From the NCBI RefSeq assembly GCF_958295425.1, contig NC_081142.1, positions 1,051,501-1,115,500 on the forward strand: a stretch of DNA of 64,000 bases. The letters are read 5' to 3'. The notes under the pieces are model-generated. The model was not told where the DNA came from. It made no database searches and worked only from the letters and a program-made list of their open reading frames with translations. Below, piece after piece: positions 21,773 to 33,372 of the stretch. The DNA is from Solea solea. Its lineage: Eukaryota > Chordata > Actinopteri > Pleuronectiformes > Soleidae. The stretch's first letter is position 1. Each line of letters begins with the position of its first letter. The position numbers were made by a program, and so were the translations under genes.

Positions 21773-21775
<3 letters not shown>

Positions 21776-22736
21776 CTGTCCCTTTTTTAAAATGATTCTA
21801 AATGTGCCTTCAATAATTCACTACAACAGCAGACGTGTCACTTTGCTGCTGCTCCCAGTTCCTCTTCTCAAACAACTCTTTTTCATTCAGTTATTATTTT
21901 CACCTGAATCCGTTTTGCTGTTCACCGCTGGAATCCACACAACAGCAACAACCGCCGAGACGTCGTGCTGAGTCGCCTGTGAGTCGTCTGTGGTTTCACA
22001 GGCTGCGTTCACTGGCATTATGCATACTCTAAATATAACAGATTTATTCAGCAGGTTCTCCGGAGAAAACAACTGTATATGGATTAAGTGAAAAACAATT
22101 GTTATCATGAATTAAATGGGTTTTGCTGTGAGAAATCATTTGGAGACATAACGTGTCTGAACATCGTGTTGTGGAATGCATGTCTATGATGGATATTCAG
22201 TTTTTGTTACTCTGACCCAGTAACATCTTCATACAGATGCCAAATGTATTCATGTAGGCCAATGTAGTTGTACAGATACACACTATTCTACTCTTTTTCT
22301 CTGCTGTTTAAAGTGCAAATCATGACCAGAAAAAAACATTCTCAGTGGCCAATAACAAAAATCAACAATAGAAAATAAAAATAGCAAATAAGAAAACTTC
22401 ATGTAAGAGTACAATTATCATAAAAACAAAGGCAAAGAGCAAAATGACAAACTAAAATGAGCAATTCTGTTGTTGACTTGAACGTGTATTTATCTGATCA
22501 CAAGAAAACTTAACAAGTGCCATTTTCTGGCTGCACTGGCAGATACTTTAGTGGTTATATTTTATGTCACGTGAGAGGCAAGTTTGTTACGTACATGCAC
22601 GCGTATCTCTGAACAACTCTGTGTTTATCTGGACCGTGAAGTAATATTGCTGCAGAAGTAGTATTGCAGTTTTTTGAATCCCTGTTAGCTGGATTACATG
22701 ATTGTGACATTCCTTTAATTGTACACATGCACATGC
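21773..22736. other. No gene seen
   Basis: Unique AT-rich sequence without open frames of note. Confidence 0.55.
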
Positions 22737-22998
22737 ACACACACACACACTTGTTTTTATACCTTAGTCAGAACGTGCACATCATTGACATAATGCATTT
22801 CCTAGCCCCTTACCCTAACCTTAACTATCACAACTAAGTGCCTAACCTTAACCTAAACCCAATTCTAAGCCTAAAACCAGTTCTTAACCATCAAAAGGGT
22901 CTTTAATGCTCTGGGGCCCAGACAAAATGACCCCAAGTTTGTACGTTTTCTGGACCTAAAAAAATATAAATACACACACACACACACACACACACACA
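22737..22998 (+). mobile_element. CA-flanked CCTAACC dispersed element, copy 2
   Basis: Body 22752-22972: TATACCTTAGTCAGAACGTG, CATCATTGACATAATGCATT, TCCTAGCCCCTTACCCTAAC, GTGCCTAACCTTAACC, GTTCTTAACCATCAAAAGGG, TTTCTGGACCTAAAAAAATA. CA runs lie at both ends (22737-22750; 22973-22998). It follows copy 1 segment by segment and is the best preserved of the four. Confidence 0.78.
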
Positions 22999-24054
22999 TT
23001 TACCACGATGACAGTGGACGTCTGTTTCTGGTTATTTTTAAATAATAAATATAGAATAGAACATTTAAAACACACACACTTCCACAATCAGTCAATTTAG
23101 TCTCACACTGAAATGACAAATCCATCCATATCTATTACTAAAAGAAAGAAATGACGTTTTACTGAGCAAATCATTTTAATGAGTCAAAGTGAGTTGGAAA
23201 ATTAGAATTAAATTCACTTTGTGGGTATACGTAGTCAGATTTTGTCTAAAGTAATGAATTCAACCAGATTATGAAGTCAATTTTATTTGTTTGTTTGTTT
23301 TCCTCATAAGCAGATTACCCAATTTCAAAGTGGATCATATTGGCATGGATGTGTGTCAGTGCACGTTTCAATCGTAATCTCGTTTAGGACTTGGCTGCAG
23401 TCCCTGCGAGGGCCATGTTACGGGCAGAAGTGGAGTCACCCGCTGCCTCCCTGGCACACATTTACACTGACTTTGCCTGTTTATCAAACAGAAAACTATG
23501 ACGCACCTACAAACACACATTTTCATTCCCAGACATACATGCACCACATGACAGAAACCGTTAAGTCGTCCCGCTGATCTGCTGCAAAAAGCAATCCTGG
23601 TGATGGACGTAAACCCTTTCACAGAGAACGAGAACGAGAGCTGACAGCAGAACTTGCCTCTACAAGGAGGGCGAAAGTCCACAGCAGCTGCAGCTGAAGA
23701 AACACAGCAGCCGTGACGATAAATGATGGATTTAATGAAAAATGGATGGGGTTGTAATGGGCCTGGAAGATGCCACAGTGTACTAAGACATGGAGGCTGA
23801 ACAGAAAGTCCCAGTAGAGGAGGAGGAGACGCTGCTGCTCATGTTTTCATCACAGGGGAAAAAAAGGAAATAAAAGTAAACCGTGTGTTTATTTATGTGC
23901 TGGCGTCCAGTTTGGCTGTTCCTCCTCTTAATAGAATGGAAATTGCTTCAAATTGATTTTATTCTACTTGTGCTGCACACTGCCCGTGCTGTGTGTCTGT
24001 ATGAACTCCAGAGCAGAGGCAAGACTCTATTCCTTTGGTTTACTGTCCTAAGGC

Positions 24055-24055
<1 letters not shown>
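22999..24055. other. No gene seen
   Basis: The overlapping frames at 23287-23577 (+) and 23368-23682 (-) show no domain. 23590-23700 is somewhat GC-rich and repeat-free. Confidence 0.5.

Positions 24056-24150
<95 letters not shown>
24056..24150. repeat. Uninterrupted (CAG)31 trinucleotide array
   Basis: 95 bp of CAG with no interruption. The + frame at 23883-24227 reads it as poly-Ser and the minus frame as poly-Leu; neither has other coding evidence. Confidence 0.97.
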
Positions 24151-24242
24151 CTGATACACATGGGAATATACTGAAAACCTACATGTGCCAAAGGAACGGG
24201 ACGTCTCAGGGCATGCTAAATCACTGAGAATATAAAATAGAG

Positions 24243-24450
24243 TTCAAGGTTCAAGATTTTTATTTGCCAATTGGACATGCACAGTTACAGTACAAGTGTC
24301 TAAGAATGACTGGAGGGCATTTGTATAAAAAGGAGGGGAAGTGATAAAAGCTGAATAAAAAAATACAAAGCAATATAAAGGAAATAAAGAGGGCGACAAA
24401 TCTGTGCACACAATAAAAATACTGTTATAAACAAAATAAAATATAATAAA
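24243..24450 (-). mobile_element. Retroelement 3' end, antisense
   Basis: On the minus strand the end reads TTGGCAAATAAAAATCTTGAACCTTGAAC, an AATAAA-like site followed by repeated CTTGAA units, as at the tails of short teleost retroelements. The A-rich flank to about 24450 may belong to it or be unique. Confidence 0.45.
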
Positions 24451-24895
24451 CAAAAAAATATAAACTATAATTTACGATATCAAATCAATCAAGCAGAATA
24501 AAGTGAAGTAAACTTCATCCGTTATGATATAACTGGATCGACGCAACAGCAAATGCTGTGACAGTAGTCTTGGGACATAACCAACACCTACGGTGAAGTG
24601 TGGAATAAAGCCTGCGGGTGGCAGCAGAGTACACTCGACATGTACATATAGGCAGTACATATTTTAAATGTATTAAAATTCTATGTAGGATGTGGCCATT
24701 ACTCAAATATGACGGAAAACAATATCACAAGATGCATTGTATAGTGATATGCATCATATCAATAGGTTGTATGAAATAGCCAGCCCATAATAAAACAACA
24801 AAACAAAGTGCAAATCATATTGTGGCTCTACATCTCCCTCTGGAAAGAAGCAATGCACTGAATGCACGTCCACTGACAACACAACAATGTATAGA
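24451..24895. other. No gene seen
   Basis: AT-rich sequence, no recognised element. Confidence 0.5.
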
Positions 24896-24950
24896 TTAGA
24901 TTCAATTTGATATCATTGATCCCACACTGAGGAAATTCACCTGTATCCAC
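24896..24950 (-). mobile_element. Retroelement tail (CTGTGGGA-type), antisense
   Basis: Minus strand: GTGAATTTCCTCAGTGTGGG, ATCAATGATATCAAATTGAATCTAAT. This follows the TTTCCCCACTGTGGGAYCAATAAAG...(ATCTA)n tail shared with 26855-26985 and 47586-47650. Confidence 0.6.
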
Positions 24951-25212
24951 TTATATATATATACAGTATATATATAATATCCACGACTTAGAACAACAGA
25001 GCAACTCTTCCCATGATGTTCCCTGAAATTAAGTGAACTGTACAATGATTAGTCATGTACAGAGTTATATTTGTGTGTCGCTATAAGTGGAGCATGTGAA
25101 GCTCTGGACTCGAGCACCCTGCGGAGCAGCTGCAGCTGAGCTTCACCAAGGTTATAAATACCCAAAGAGCTTTGTCTCACTGCAGGGACGCAGGGACGCT
25201 ACTGTTTTACAT

Positions 25213-25285
25213 CCCACATCAAATCAAATTCACAAGTTTTTATTTGTTCAGCCCACTTTTACAAAATCACAGCACAAACACATTT
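25213..25285 (-). mobile_element. Retroelement-like tail (GTGGGCTGAACAAATAAAAAC), antisense
   Basis: Minus strand: TTTTGTAAAAGTGGGCTGAA, CAAATAAAAACTTGTGAATTTGATTTGATG, a 3' tail type with repeated GATTT units. Confidence 0.5.
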
Positions 25286-26215
25286 TAGCAGGAACATTTG
25301 GAGGAAACGTCAGAATGAGCCACAGAGGAAGGGAAGCTTTTCCAGGACAGACACGATGACATGAAGAAAATAATCCACCGAATGTTTTGTTTATTAATCC
25401 TCATGAGGGATGATTTATTCATCAAACCTAAACACCTGACAGGATGTGATTTTAAAGACGAAGCGTGTTGAGTTACTGTACATCGTCTCAGCACATGAGC
25501 ACTAGGGTTCAATTAGCATTTGAATCAAATTCAAGGATCAATAAGCAGTTGTTACAAGTGTTATCAGGCCCCATATACACTGTAAAGTGGTCAATGTTTG
25601 CAGTTTATTGTGCGTCAGCTGTTTCTGTGAAGTGAAGGTTACGTAACAAGGTTGCGTGTGAATTTCTCAGTGGAGATACAACTTTGATTATTGCTGTGAT
25701 ACATGCGAACTAGACCCTTAAGTAGGGTAATTAAATCTCACAAGGTCCTGGAATGATGATGATGTAATGTGCAGGCTCCCCCTAGTGGCACTTCAAAATA
25801 AATGACTTGGACTGTATGTTGGTGGGCTTGGCAGCAACACGAAGTCATATGAAATCCCACGTTTTAATCTTCGACACTGATTCTGGTAATCCTTCATTTT
25901 GTCCTTTTTTGTCTTCTCTGCTCTTGTAATTTTCCTATAGCTGCAATTGTAAGAAATTACAAATTGGTGTATTAAGTTGGTGTTAATAAATCGTTGTTTT
26001 GTCATGTGCAGAAAAACAAACAATGGAGGAGTCTGAAATATTTGTTTTTAACAGTTTTGTTGGACGCAGGAAGGTGAGAGGAGAGGAGAGGAGAGAAGGA
26101 AACGTCTATTAGTCTGAAATCGTGGAAACATGGAACTCTTTCAGGTGGTAACGGGGAATCGAGAGGGAGACGGGTCTGTTGCTTCCATTTCAAATGAAAT
26201 GGTCTTGATATGTGC
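25286..26215. other. No gene seen
   Basis: Contains CCCCCTAGTGGCAC at 25779, a short motif common in teleost repeats, but too little to define an element. Confidence 0.5.
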
Positions 26216-26242
26216 TGTGTGTGTGTGTGTGTGTGTGTGTGT
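26216..26242. repeat. (GT)13 microsatellite
   Basis: Perfect GT run. Confidence 0.9.
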
Positions 26243-26398
26243 CTCTGACGAAAGGTTAATTGGGTGGCTGCTGCTGTCCCAAAGACAGAGACAACAGGAT
26301 TTGTAATAGCTGTGACATTCTTGCCTGCTCCCTTGCACACTCCAGGCAACGATGTGAGAGTGTACGTTGCGTGGGTGGATGTGTGGATGTGTGGAGAG

Positions 26399-26431
26399 GT
26401 GGTGGTGGTGGTGGTGGTGGTGGTGGTGGTG
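26399..26431. repeat. (GGT)11 trinucleotide array
   Basis: Perfect GGT run; eleven GG pairs at 3-nt spacing could form two-layer G-quadruplexes. Confidence 0.94.
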
Positions 26432-26854
26432 CGATGTGCCTATATAAAGCCTATTTTGTTTCCACTCAAAGAGGAAAAGTTAGATTCTGTAGTGTCTCCA
26501 TGCAGGTTCTGGCCAAAGTGTCATTTTATTAGTGTGTTTCTTGAAAGTTATTGACACATATGTAATAAAAACAAATACATCTGGCCTGAAAAAACAGAGA
26601 AGGAAGGAGATATTTAACCTTTAATGGCAACAGTTACCACAGTACTACTGTACAGTAGTTTTAGTTTTAGTCATGACTGCAGGGGAAGAAGTAAAGCTAA
26701 ATAAAACTATTATCAATTACCAGGAGCATATGTTGCACTTACGTGTTTCTACAAACCACACATACTGTATGTGTGAGCTCACGTCTCTGGACTAGAGCTC
26801 TATCACATCCACAGATGTGCACGTTTATTTATTATTTATTTGAAATGAAAACAG

Positions 26855-26985
26855 CTCTCTACTTTCTGCTGTTTATAATGCACGCTGTTTATTATCTTTA
26901 CTTTTTACTCTTGGCGCTGCTGTGATACTGCAAATGTCCACGTTGTGGGACTAATAAAGGATTATCTTGTCTTATCGAGAAAAAA
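26855..26985 (+). mobile_element. Retroelement tail (TGTGGGACTAATAAAGG...TTATC)
   Basis: TTTTTACTCTTGGCGCTGCT, GTGATACTGCAAATGTCCAC, GTTGTGGGACTAATAAAGGA, TTATCTTGTCTTATC. The AATAAAGGA site followed by a (TTATC)n end is a hallmark of teleost retroelement tails; antisense relatives occur at 24896-24950 and 47586-47650. Confidence 0.72.
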
Positions 26986-27297
26986 AAGAACGTGTGGATT
27001 CTGAGTCTCAGCGTCAGACAGCACATGGTTTTGCTCGTTAAAGAGTGTCATTAAATAAAACTGCTTTCTATCAGAGATTCTGAGATTCTGTACATGCACG
27101 CACAACCAAAGAGCGACGTACAGGTGGAGAAAGAGCCGGGTCATCTCGCTCTCTGCATCTAACTTTCCAGGCTGGAAGAAAGAGTGCAGCCATTTTGGAT
27201 ATTTCAACACACACACATACAGAACTCCTCTGAGGCTCAGGTGATGTGAGAGCAGGTGTCGTAAGTCATCAGCTCAGCGGCTGTGTGAGAACAACAA

Positions 27298-27329
27298 AAC
27301 ATTTATATATATATATATATATAAATGTT
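27298..27329. repeat. 32-bp perfect AT-rich palindrome
   Basis: AACATTTA-(TA)n-TAAATGTT with unique, matching ends on both sides of the TA core. Confidence 0.93.
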
Positions 27330-27479
27330 GCATTGGTGTGAACAGACAAGACCTTGAGCTAAAATGAGTCTGTGTTCATCTAATAATGATGCTGTCATCA
27401 CTGCAACATGTGTCATCTACAGAAAGAGAGACTATATGAACCTTATTATTGAATGCAATAGTAATTTGAGGTCTGACTT

Positions 27480-27885
27480 CTTGTTTTTCTGTCGCACTTT
27501 CAGCATTTTACTCTAATTTAACAGCTCAGTCATTGTGACGGTTAAATGCTGTCTCCACTCTGCCCCTAAAACAAGATCAGGCTCGTCTACACACACACAC
27601 ACACACATGCACCAGCTATATTTAGAGTTATTTTAAAAGAAGCCGTCGGATGAAGCGAGGAAGAGGAACCTGTGTGAGCAAGAGGCCACACACACACGAG
27701 TAGACATCGGACTGGCTTTTTTTTCAAATGGCGAGAATTGAAAAACACCGTGTATGCAAAATGGATGCCGACAGGCATGGACATGACTCCATGGCTCTTC
27801 ATTGAAAACAAATGCACATGTAAGGGAAGGGAGGGGGGAGTGTCAGCAGTGTGAGGATGGACTCTAAAGTTCTGCTTTAACTCTC
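27480..27885 (+). mobile_element. Dispersed repeat, copy B (paired with 3705-4255)
   Basis: Same order as copy A: TTTTACTCTAATTTAACAG, CTCCACTCTGCCCCTAAAAC, a CA run at 27589-27606, ACCAGCTATATTTAG, GCAAAATGGATGCCGACAGG, TTCATTGAAAACAAATGCAC, GGGAGGGGGGAG and TGTCAGCAGTGTGAGGATGG. Diverged, non-coding. Confidence 0.62.
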
Positions 27886-28055
27886 CAAACTATCAACAAC
27901 AAATCAAAATGGTCGGTTAGTTCCATTTCGTGTACAAGGTTTTCACCTTTTCTAATGTGTAAAGCTTCCTAACTACTGAACAGAAAAGCCAACAGACCCA
28001 AAGTCTCACACAAACCTAATGACGGACATCTACTTCCTTGTTCTGCCCACTATAA

Positions 28056-28061
28056 GGTCTG

Positions 28062-28101
<40 letters not shown>

Positions 28102-28107
28102 CAGACC
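28056..28107. repeat. 52-bp perfect AT-rich palindrome
   Basis: GGTCTGTATATGTA at the left end and TACATATACAGACC at the right end are exact reverse complements around a TA core; symmetry is perfect over all 52 bp. Confidence 0.95.
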
Positions 28108-29464
28108 AAATCCTCTTGGATCTAATCTGGATCAAATGCTGCTTGCCTTGTTCCTTCCTGGTGCCATTTACGTTGGCGTGCTAGGTGAAGTGTTAGCGCT
28201 ACTTAGCCACTAAAGTCATGAAGAGTCAGGAAATGACATGACAACAAGCGACAAAGCTGAACAGTGTGTTAGCACTTAAAGTGTCAACTCGCTACAGGCT
28301 TTAAAATCAAAGAACAACAAAGACAAGTACAGTCGAGCAGTGATGGAGGGAGCGGCGCTAAACTTCACCTCGCTATAGTCACCGTAGTTTGATTCTTTCA
28401 TTTTTTAGTTTAGTTTCTGATGATATAAATGTCGATGATTGACAGCTGAGACTGACTTGTGATAAGTTTGGTGGGTGTATCAGTGGGACCTCTCTATCAT
28501 CAAACTCTACGGTGTGAAATCTGTTTTTATTTGTAATTAAAGATATGAACACCTACGTGAGGATAAGTCATGTTCCCTCACAGTGGGTATTATGCAGTCA
28601 GCAACACGTTTATAGAAATAAAAAGCGCTCCTCATGGCTGTTCTTTGTCTTCCCTCCAATTTCCTCGCAGTTGACGAGAAAGTTAATATAAGAATATAAG
28701 TCCAGCAGACTCGACTGTGTGGGAATGCGCCTTGGGAAGATATGTAAATTCAATTTGCAAACATTTGCATTTAAATCTCCGCACTAATGGACAACATTGC
28801 ACAATGTAACTTCCTTTAAGCAACAGGAAATACAAAAGCTTTACAAACAGTGCAATCAAAGCAAAGGATGTAAAAGGACGGCATTAGGAGAAATGAAAAA
28901 TAAACGAAAGAATCACACACTGTTAACGGGAAAAGTGGCTCATACATTTATATTTATTACCAACAATGAGTGCAGTGAGTGCCCGTAATATTCTAACCAC
29001 TGGAAATCATTTCCCTGTTTCAGTCAGCATGTTGGAGAAAGGAAGATCCACGGGGAAAAATCTAACTATGCAAAAAGGTACTAAATGTCTGCATGGTGTT
29101 ATATTGTTGTACCAAGTGATGTTAAATGTCTTCCAGGGTGATGCAGTTATTAACGTGATATAACTCATGGGTTTGTGAATTGCCATTTTGATGGGACCAT
29201 TGCTCCTCCTACAGCATATCATGCTTCACTGACTAATCATAAAAAAACTGAAATGACCAATTTAAGCCATACACTCTTCAGGGAAATGTTTTCTGATGTT
29301 ATTCATCACATAACTAATTTATTCATAGCTTACGTCCAAACCATTCTTTTCCAGCCCTGAATTTGGAGACATTTGAGAAACATTTGAAACAATCATCCAT
29401 GTGTTCAGTCACCAGCATTTATCTCATGGCTGCTGGTTGAGTTTCAGCTCAACTGAAACGCTTA
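28108..29464. other. No gene seen
   Basis: Several short frames without domains. 28735-28790 (ATGTAAATTCAATTTGCAAACATTTGCATTTAAAT, split by eye) holds an ATTTGCAT octamer-type motif in repeat-free sequence. Confidence 0.45.
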
Positions 29465-29493
29465 CTTTCAGGTTCAGGTTCAGGTTCAGGTTC
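29465..29493. repeat. (AGGTTC)n hexanucleotide repeat
   Basis: About four and a half TTCAGG units. Confidence 0.9.
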
Positions 29494-29612
29494 ATCAGTC
29501 TTGCAACAAAAATCCTTTTTTTACTTTCACCACTGTTGTTTCTCATAGTAGTACAAACAAAACAGGTTTCAGGACTTTCAGACCTGAACTCTCAGGTCTG
29601 GGCCACATGGTT

Positions 29613-29912
29613 GGTGCTGAAGATGCATGAGTTCTCCCCGTGTGTGCGTGGGTTTTCTCCGGGTTCTCCGGATTCCTCCCACAGTCCAAAAACATGCAAT
29701 ATGGGGATTAGGTAAATTGGTCACTCTACATTGACCATAGGTGTGAGTGTGAGTGTGAGAGTGGACGATTGTTTGTCTCTATATGTGTCCCTATGATGGA
29801 CTGGCGATCTGTCCAGTGGTGTGACCAATTGCCCTATGTCAGCTGAGATCGGCACAGCTCCCCCCGTGACCCTCATGTGGAGGATAAAGCAGTAGCAGAT
29901 GGATGGATGGAC
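29613..29912 (+). mobile_element. SINE/LINE2-like 3' half with GGATGG tail
   Basis: The order GAGTTCTCCCCGTGTGTGCG, TGGGTTTTCTCCGGGTTCTC, CCTCCCACAGTCCAAAAACA, AAATTGGTCACTCTACATTG, TAGGTGTGAGTGTGAG, GGACTGGCGATCTGTCCAG, TGTCAGCTGAGATCGGCACA and GATGGATGGATGG is that of the body and tail of a very common teleost tRNA-derived SINE with an L2-like 3' end (V-SINE type). The tRNA head is missing, so it is 5' truncated. Similar sequence lies on each side (29566-29612 and 29917-29954, sharing TTTCAGACCTG and CCACATGGTT), a possible target-site duplication. Confidence 0.8.
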
Positions 29913-29954
29913 TCTCAGGACCTTTTCCTTTTCAGACCTGTAGACCACATGGTT

Positions 29955-30135
29955 ATTTCTGTACAGCCTATGATGTAAAGTCATCCTTTACTTTGAGCTC
30001 TGTCTGTTTATTTTACCATTAATAATATATATGATCTGAGTATGAAGCTGTTGGCGAGACAGTGCACGATGGCAGGATGGTTAAAGCTGCAGGTCAATGA
30101 CTGATCATGCTATGACCATGTATATGCTTACAGTA

Positions 30136-30166
<31 letters not shown>

Positions 30167-31480
30167 AGCACAGACTGATGGTTCCTGGCTGAGAGTTGAA
30201 AGTCCTTCCACGTCAGTGACTTCAAATCTCACATCTCACTCTCAAGGAGAGACATGTTTTCGACAGCATTCGGTTTCAATTTTTGTTTCAGATGGACAGA
30301 TCCAACATTTAAGTCAATGTGCAAAGTGGAAGCAGATTAAAAGATTATCCGTTTTATGATAACATTTGTTTTCCTCTCTCCTAAAATGGTAACAAAAATA
30401 ACCAATAAGAGAATGTTTAAAGTACCACATCGATAAGCAGAAGCCTATTGATAAAAGTAGGAGCACCGTTGAAATCTGTAGACCTCTCTCCTCACAGCTC
30501 TCCTCTGCTGTTTCCTCTTTATTCTGTGTTGGTTTATGCATCAGGTTTACACGAGTGGAGCTTTTCTTCTTGGTTTGTCTATACGCTGACAGGATGATCA
30601 CGTACTGTAGGCCTGCTAGTAGTCATGTGATACTAAATCCTGCTCAGTGCTGCATGCATTCAGTGGATGTGTGCATATCTAACAATCACAATATTATCTT
30701 AGATGATAGTATATCTTGTCCACCTCTAAAAACCACTGGACACTGGACATTTAAACTGAAGTTGTAAGAACCCTCAGTTCTATCAAACAGTACAGAAACA
30801 AGAGGAAAGTCACTTGGCCTCAGTTTGACTTTACAAACGACCACGTCGTCACAGAGGTTTCTCCATAACAATCTGACCAAAGGCAAATCAAACACACTCA
30901 AACCCAAAGCTGTGTTGTTAGGACGGTTTGTGTAAACACCAGTTTGCCCCACAACCTTTATGCCGGGAAAGTATCTCATCTGGAGTTCAAGGAAGAGGCA
31001 GCAAAGGGAGAGGAAAACAGAAGGAATAAAGACACCAGAAAGAGAGGGCATGGAAGGAGGAGGAGGAGGAGATACAGACACAGGCTTTCCAGATAAAGAG
31101 GTTTAATTGACTGTCACAGAGCCTTGTGGTCGTGCTGCAGCTTGCCTATAATAACCAGCTAGAGGCTACCGAGGCTAGCGAACACACGGAGAAGCCGGAC
31201 TCTCCTCTCATTATCGCTGCTGTGTCTCACACACTCTGTTTCAGCTTCATTCCGTCTCATTTGGGTCAAGTCTCTGCATGTTATTGGCACGGGCGTGGGA
31301 TGAATGTCATCGTCAAATCAAATGCAAAGATTTAAAATGACAATCATTAAAACACCACGGATAAAAACCAAAAGAGAAAAGTGTGTATTTTATTCTAATG
31401 AATTTTATATGAAAACGTTTGCCTAAGCATCACACTGCACTATATTAAAAACAACAACAATGAAATATGTCTGCGGGTAT
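29955..31480. other. No gene seen; one CA run
   Basis: (CA)12 at 30143-30166. The minus frame 30686-31081 (131 codons) has a protein-like composition in its middle but no domain I recognise. Confidence 0.45.
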
Positions 31481-31625
31481 TGTGTGTGTTTGTGTACATG
31501 TATTTATGTCTTTGTTAAGACCAAAAAACAACAACAACAACATACACACCTATCTTTGAGAGGACACATTTCCTTTGGTCTCCACTTAGTTGTGAGGTTA
31601 AGGTTAGGGTAAGGGGTATTAAAAG
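31481..31625 (-). mobile_element. CA-flanked CCTAACC dispersed element, copy 3, antisense and partial
   Basis: CACTTAGTTGTGAGGTTAAG and GTTAGGGTAAGGGGTATTAA are the reverse complement of the CTTACCCTAACC...ACAACTAAGTG core seen at 22820-22850. A short GT run precedes it (31481-31496). The rest is decayed. Confidence 0.6.
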
Positions 31626-31869
31626 GGTATTTTTGTAGATTCACACCCCCCCCCGTACACCACTCCCAACTTCCTCTCTTTTTTTTTCACACCCTTCATC
31701 CGCCTAATTCAAACTCACCCCCATCACCTTCATCACCCTCCTTCCTGCTCTGTAGACTCTAATAGGCTATTGATTTTCCATCCACTCATGAAGCTGCCTC
31801 TACTTTTAACTTTCGCTCATATTAGCTGTCCATTAACAGCAGTGAACACGTCAGCACCTTGTCTCTCTC

Positions 31870-31896
31870 TCACACACACACACACACAGACACACA

Positions 31897-31944
<48 letters not shown>
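31870..31944. repeat. (CA)n with two GACACA interruptions
   Basis: CA array of about 75 bp interrupted near its 5' end. Confidence 0.94.
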
Positions 31945-31947
<3 letters not shown>

Positions 31948-33350
31948 GTCAGCTGTGTTAGTCCTCTACAATAATTCAGTACTTTCCCTTTAGATACCAG
32001 GAGAAATCTGACAATTTGAAAACATACTGAACATCTTTGTCTCGTCAAAGGTAACTCTTTGAAAGCATGAATACATAAATATTTAAGGACTCTTCGGGAA
32101 CTTTAGTCCATTTTTTACTGGCTTTATAGACTCTTCTTCGTTTTCCTGATTGATTGGGCTATTGACGATTTCTGGTGGTGTTGCTCTGTTTCATCCATCA
32201 CTCTCCTGCGTCGTGCACAACGATGGACAAAAGAAAACAGACGAAGGACTGTCTCTGTCTTTTGCGTAGAGTCTAAATGGGCCTTTAGACGTTTAGAGCA
32301 GACGCCCTGAGTGTCCATCCAAACTTTGACATCGCTGTGAGCATCAAGCCAGTCACTGACAGGGAAAATACAAACTCTCCTATTTATCATTACTATGATT
32401 TGTTCAAGTGTGAGCCAACAGGGAACAAAACTGAATATTTATCCTAACCTCAGTCCTTTTCTTAGCCCTGACTTTAACCACAATATCCTGATCTCTAACC
32501 CTGAACTACTTACTCTGACTTTCATTTTACTGCAGCTCTGCTCCGAGCGTCTGAATGCGCCGCCACAGATTTACACTGAAGTCAGTAGAAAGCCCAGTGC
32601 GTCTCTTTCAGTGGCAAACAGGTACCTTTGTATGTCTGTCAGGTGATGCCGAGGGACATGATGGAGCGGTGGGACGGTATACGACGGGTCGGATAAGCCT
32701 CCACACACACACACACACACACACGGGGAGCACATGCCGAATTAAAACATAAAAACCCCAAAACTGAACTGGGATTGGAAACATGAGCGATCTTGCCTTG
32801 AGGCACCAGTGAGAACCATCTTTGTACTTTCAGTCTGACTTTGTCACTCAACACTTTTGATAATTGTCGCTTGACGAAACTTAACGAGTCACCTGATGTT
32901 ACCAATTTGTGCAGCGTGAAAGGTTCAAGTTGTCATGGTAACCAATCGTGCTCTATCCTCCAGCCAATTAACCCTTCTGTCTGTCTGCTTTTTTATTCTT
33001 TCTCTTTGTAACGGACCAATTAGAAGAAGTTGGTGATATACTGTGATTGAGAATTAAGAATTTACTTTCAACAAGATATCGTCAGTGCAGAGGTCGAAAC
33101 GATCAAGAGAGCAACAGGCGGACGGTGTTTTGGTCCAACATTGAAGATCAAATGTCTACTCCACGTGACAAAGTAAGACATAAGACAATTCTGCATGTGT
33201 GTGAGAAGAGAGGACACTTTTTTCAGTCCATTTTTCTTATTCTCTTAGTTATAACCTCTTAATAATGATACTATTTTATTCATATTCATCCACAACCTCT
33301 ATTTATATTGTTCCTTACAGCAAACTGCATTCTTAAAAAGTAATATACAC
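31945..33350. other. No gene seen; (CA)11 at 32702-32723
   Basis: The minus frame 32124-32390 (88 codons) has a basic ARRRR stretch followed by an acidic/Gln-rich stretch and could be transposon debris, but I cannot name it. Confidence 0.45.
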
Positions 33351-33372
33351 ACATATATATATATATATATAT
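33351..33372. repeat. (AT)11 microsatellite
   Basis: Perfect AT run after ACACAC. Confidence 0.9.

Noticed and set aside
30686..31081. 131-codon minus frame as an exon
   Set aside because: The middle looks protein-like, but I recognise no family and see no convincing splice sites.
32124..32390. Transposase fragment (Harbinger-like) on the minus strand
   Set aside because: The basic ARRRR stretch was suggestive, but there is no catalytic motif and no terminal repeats.
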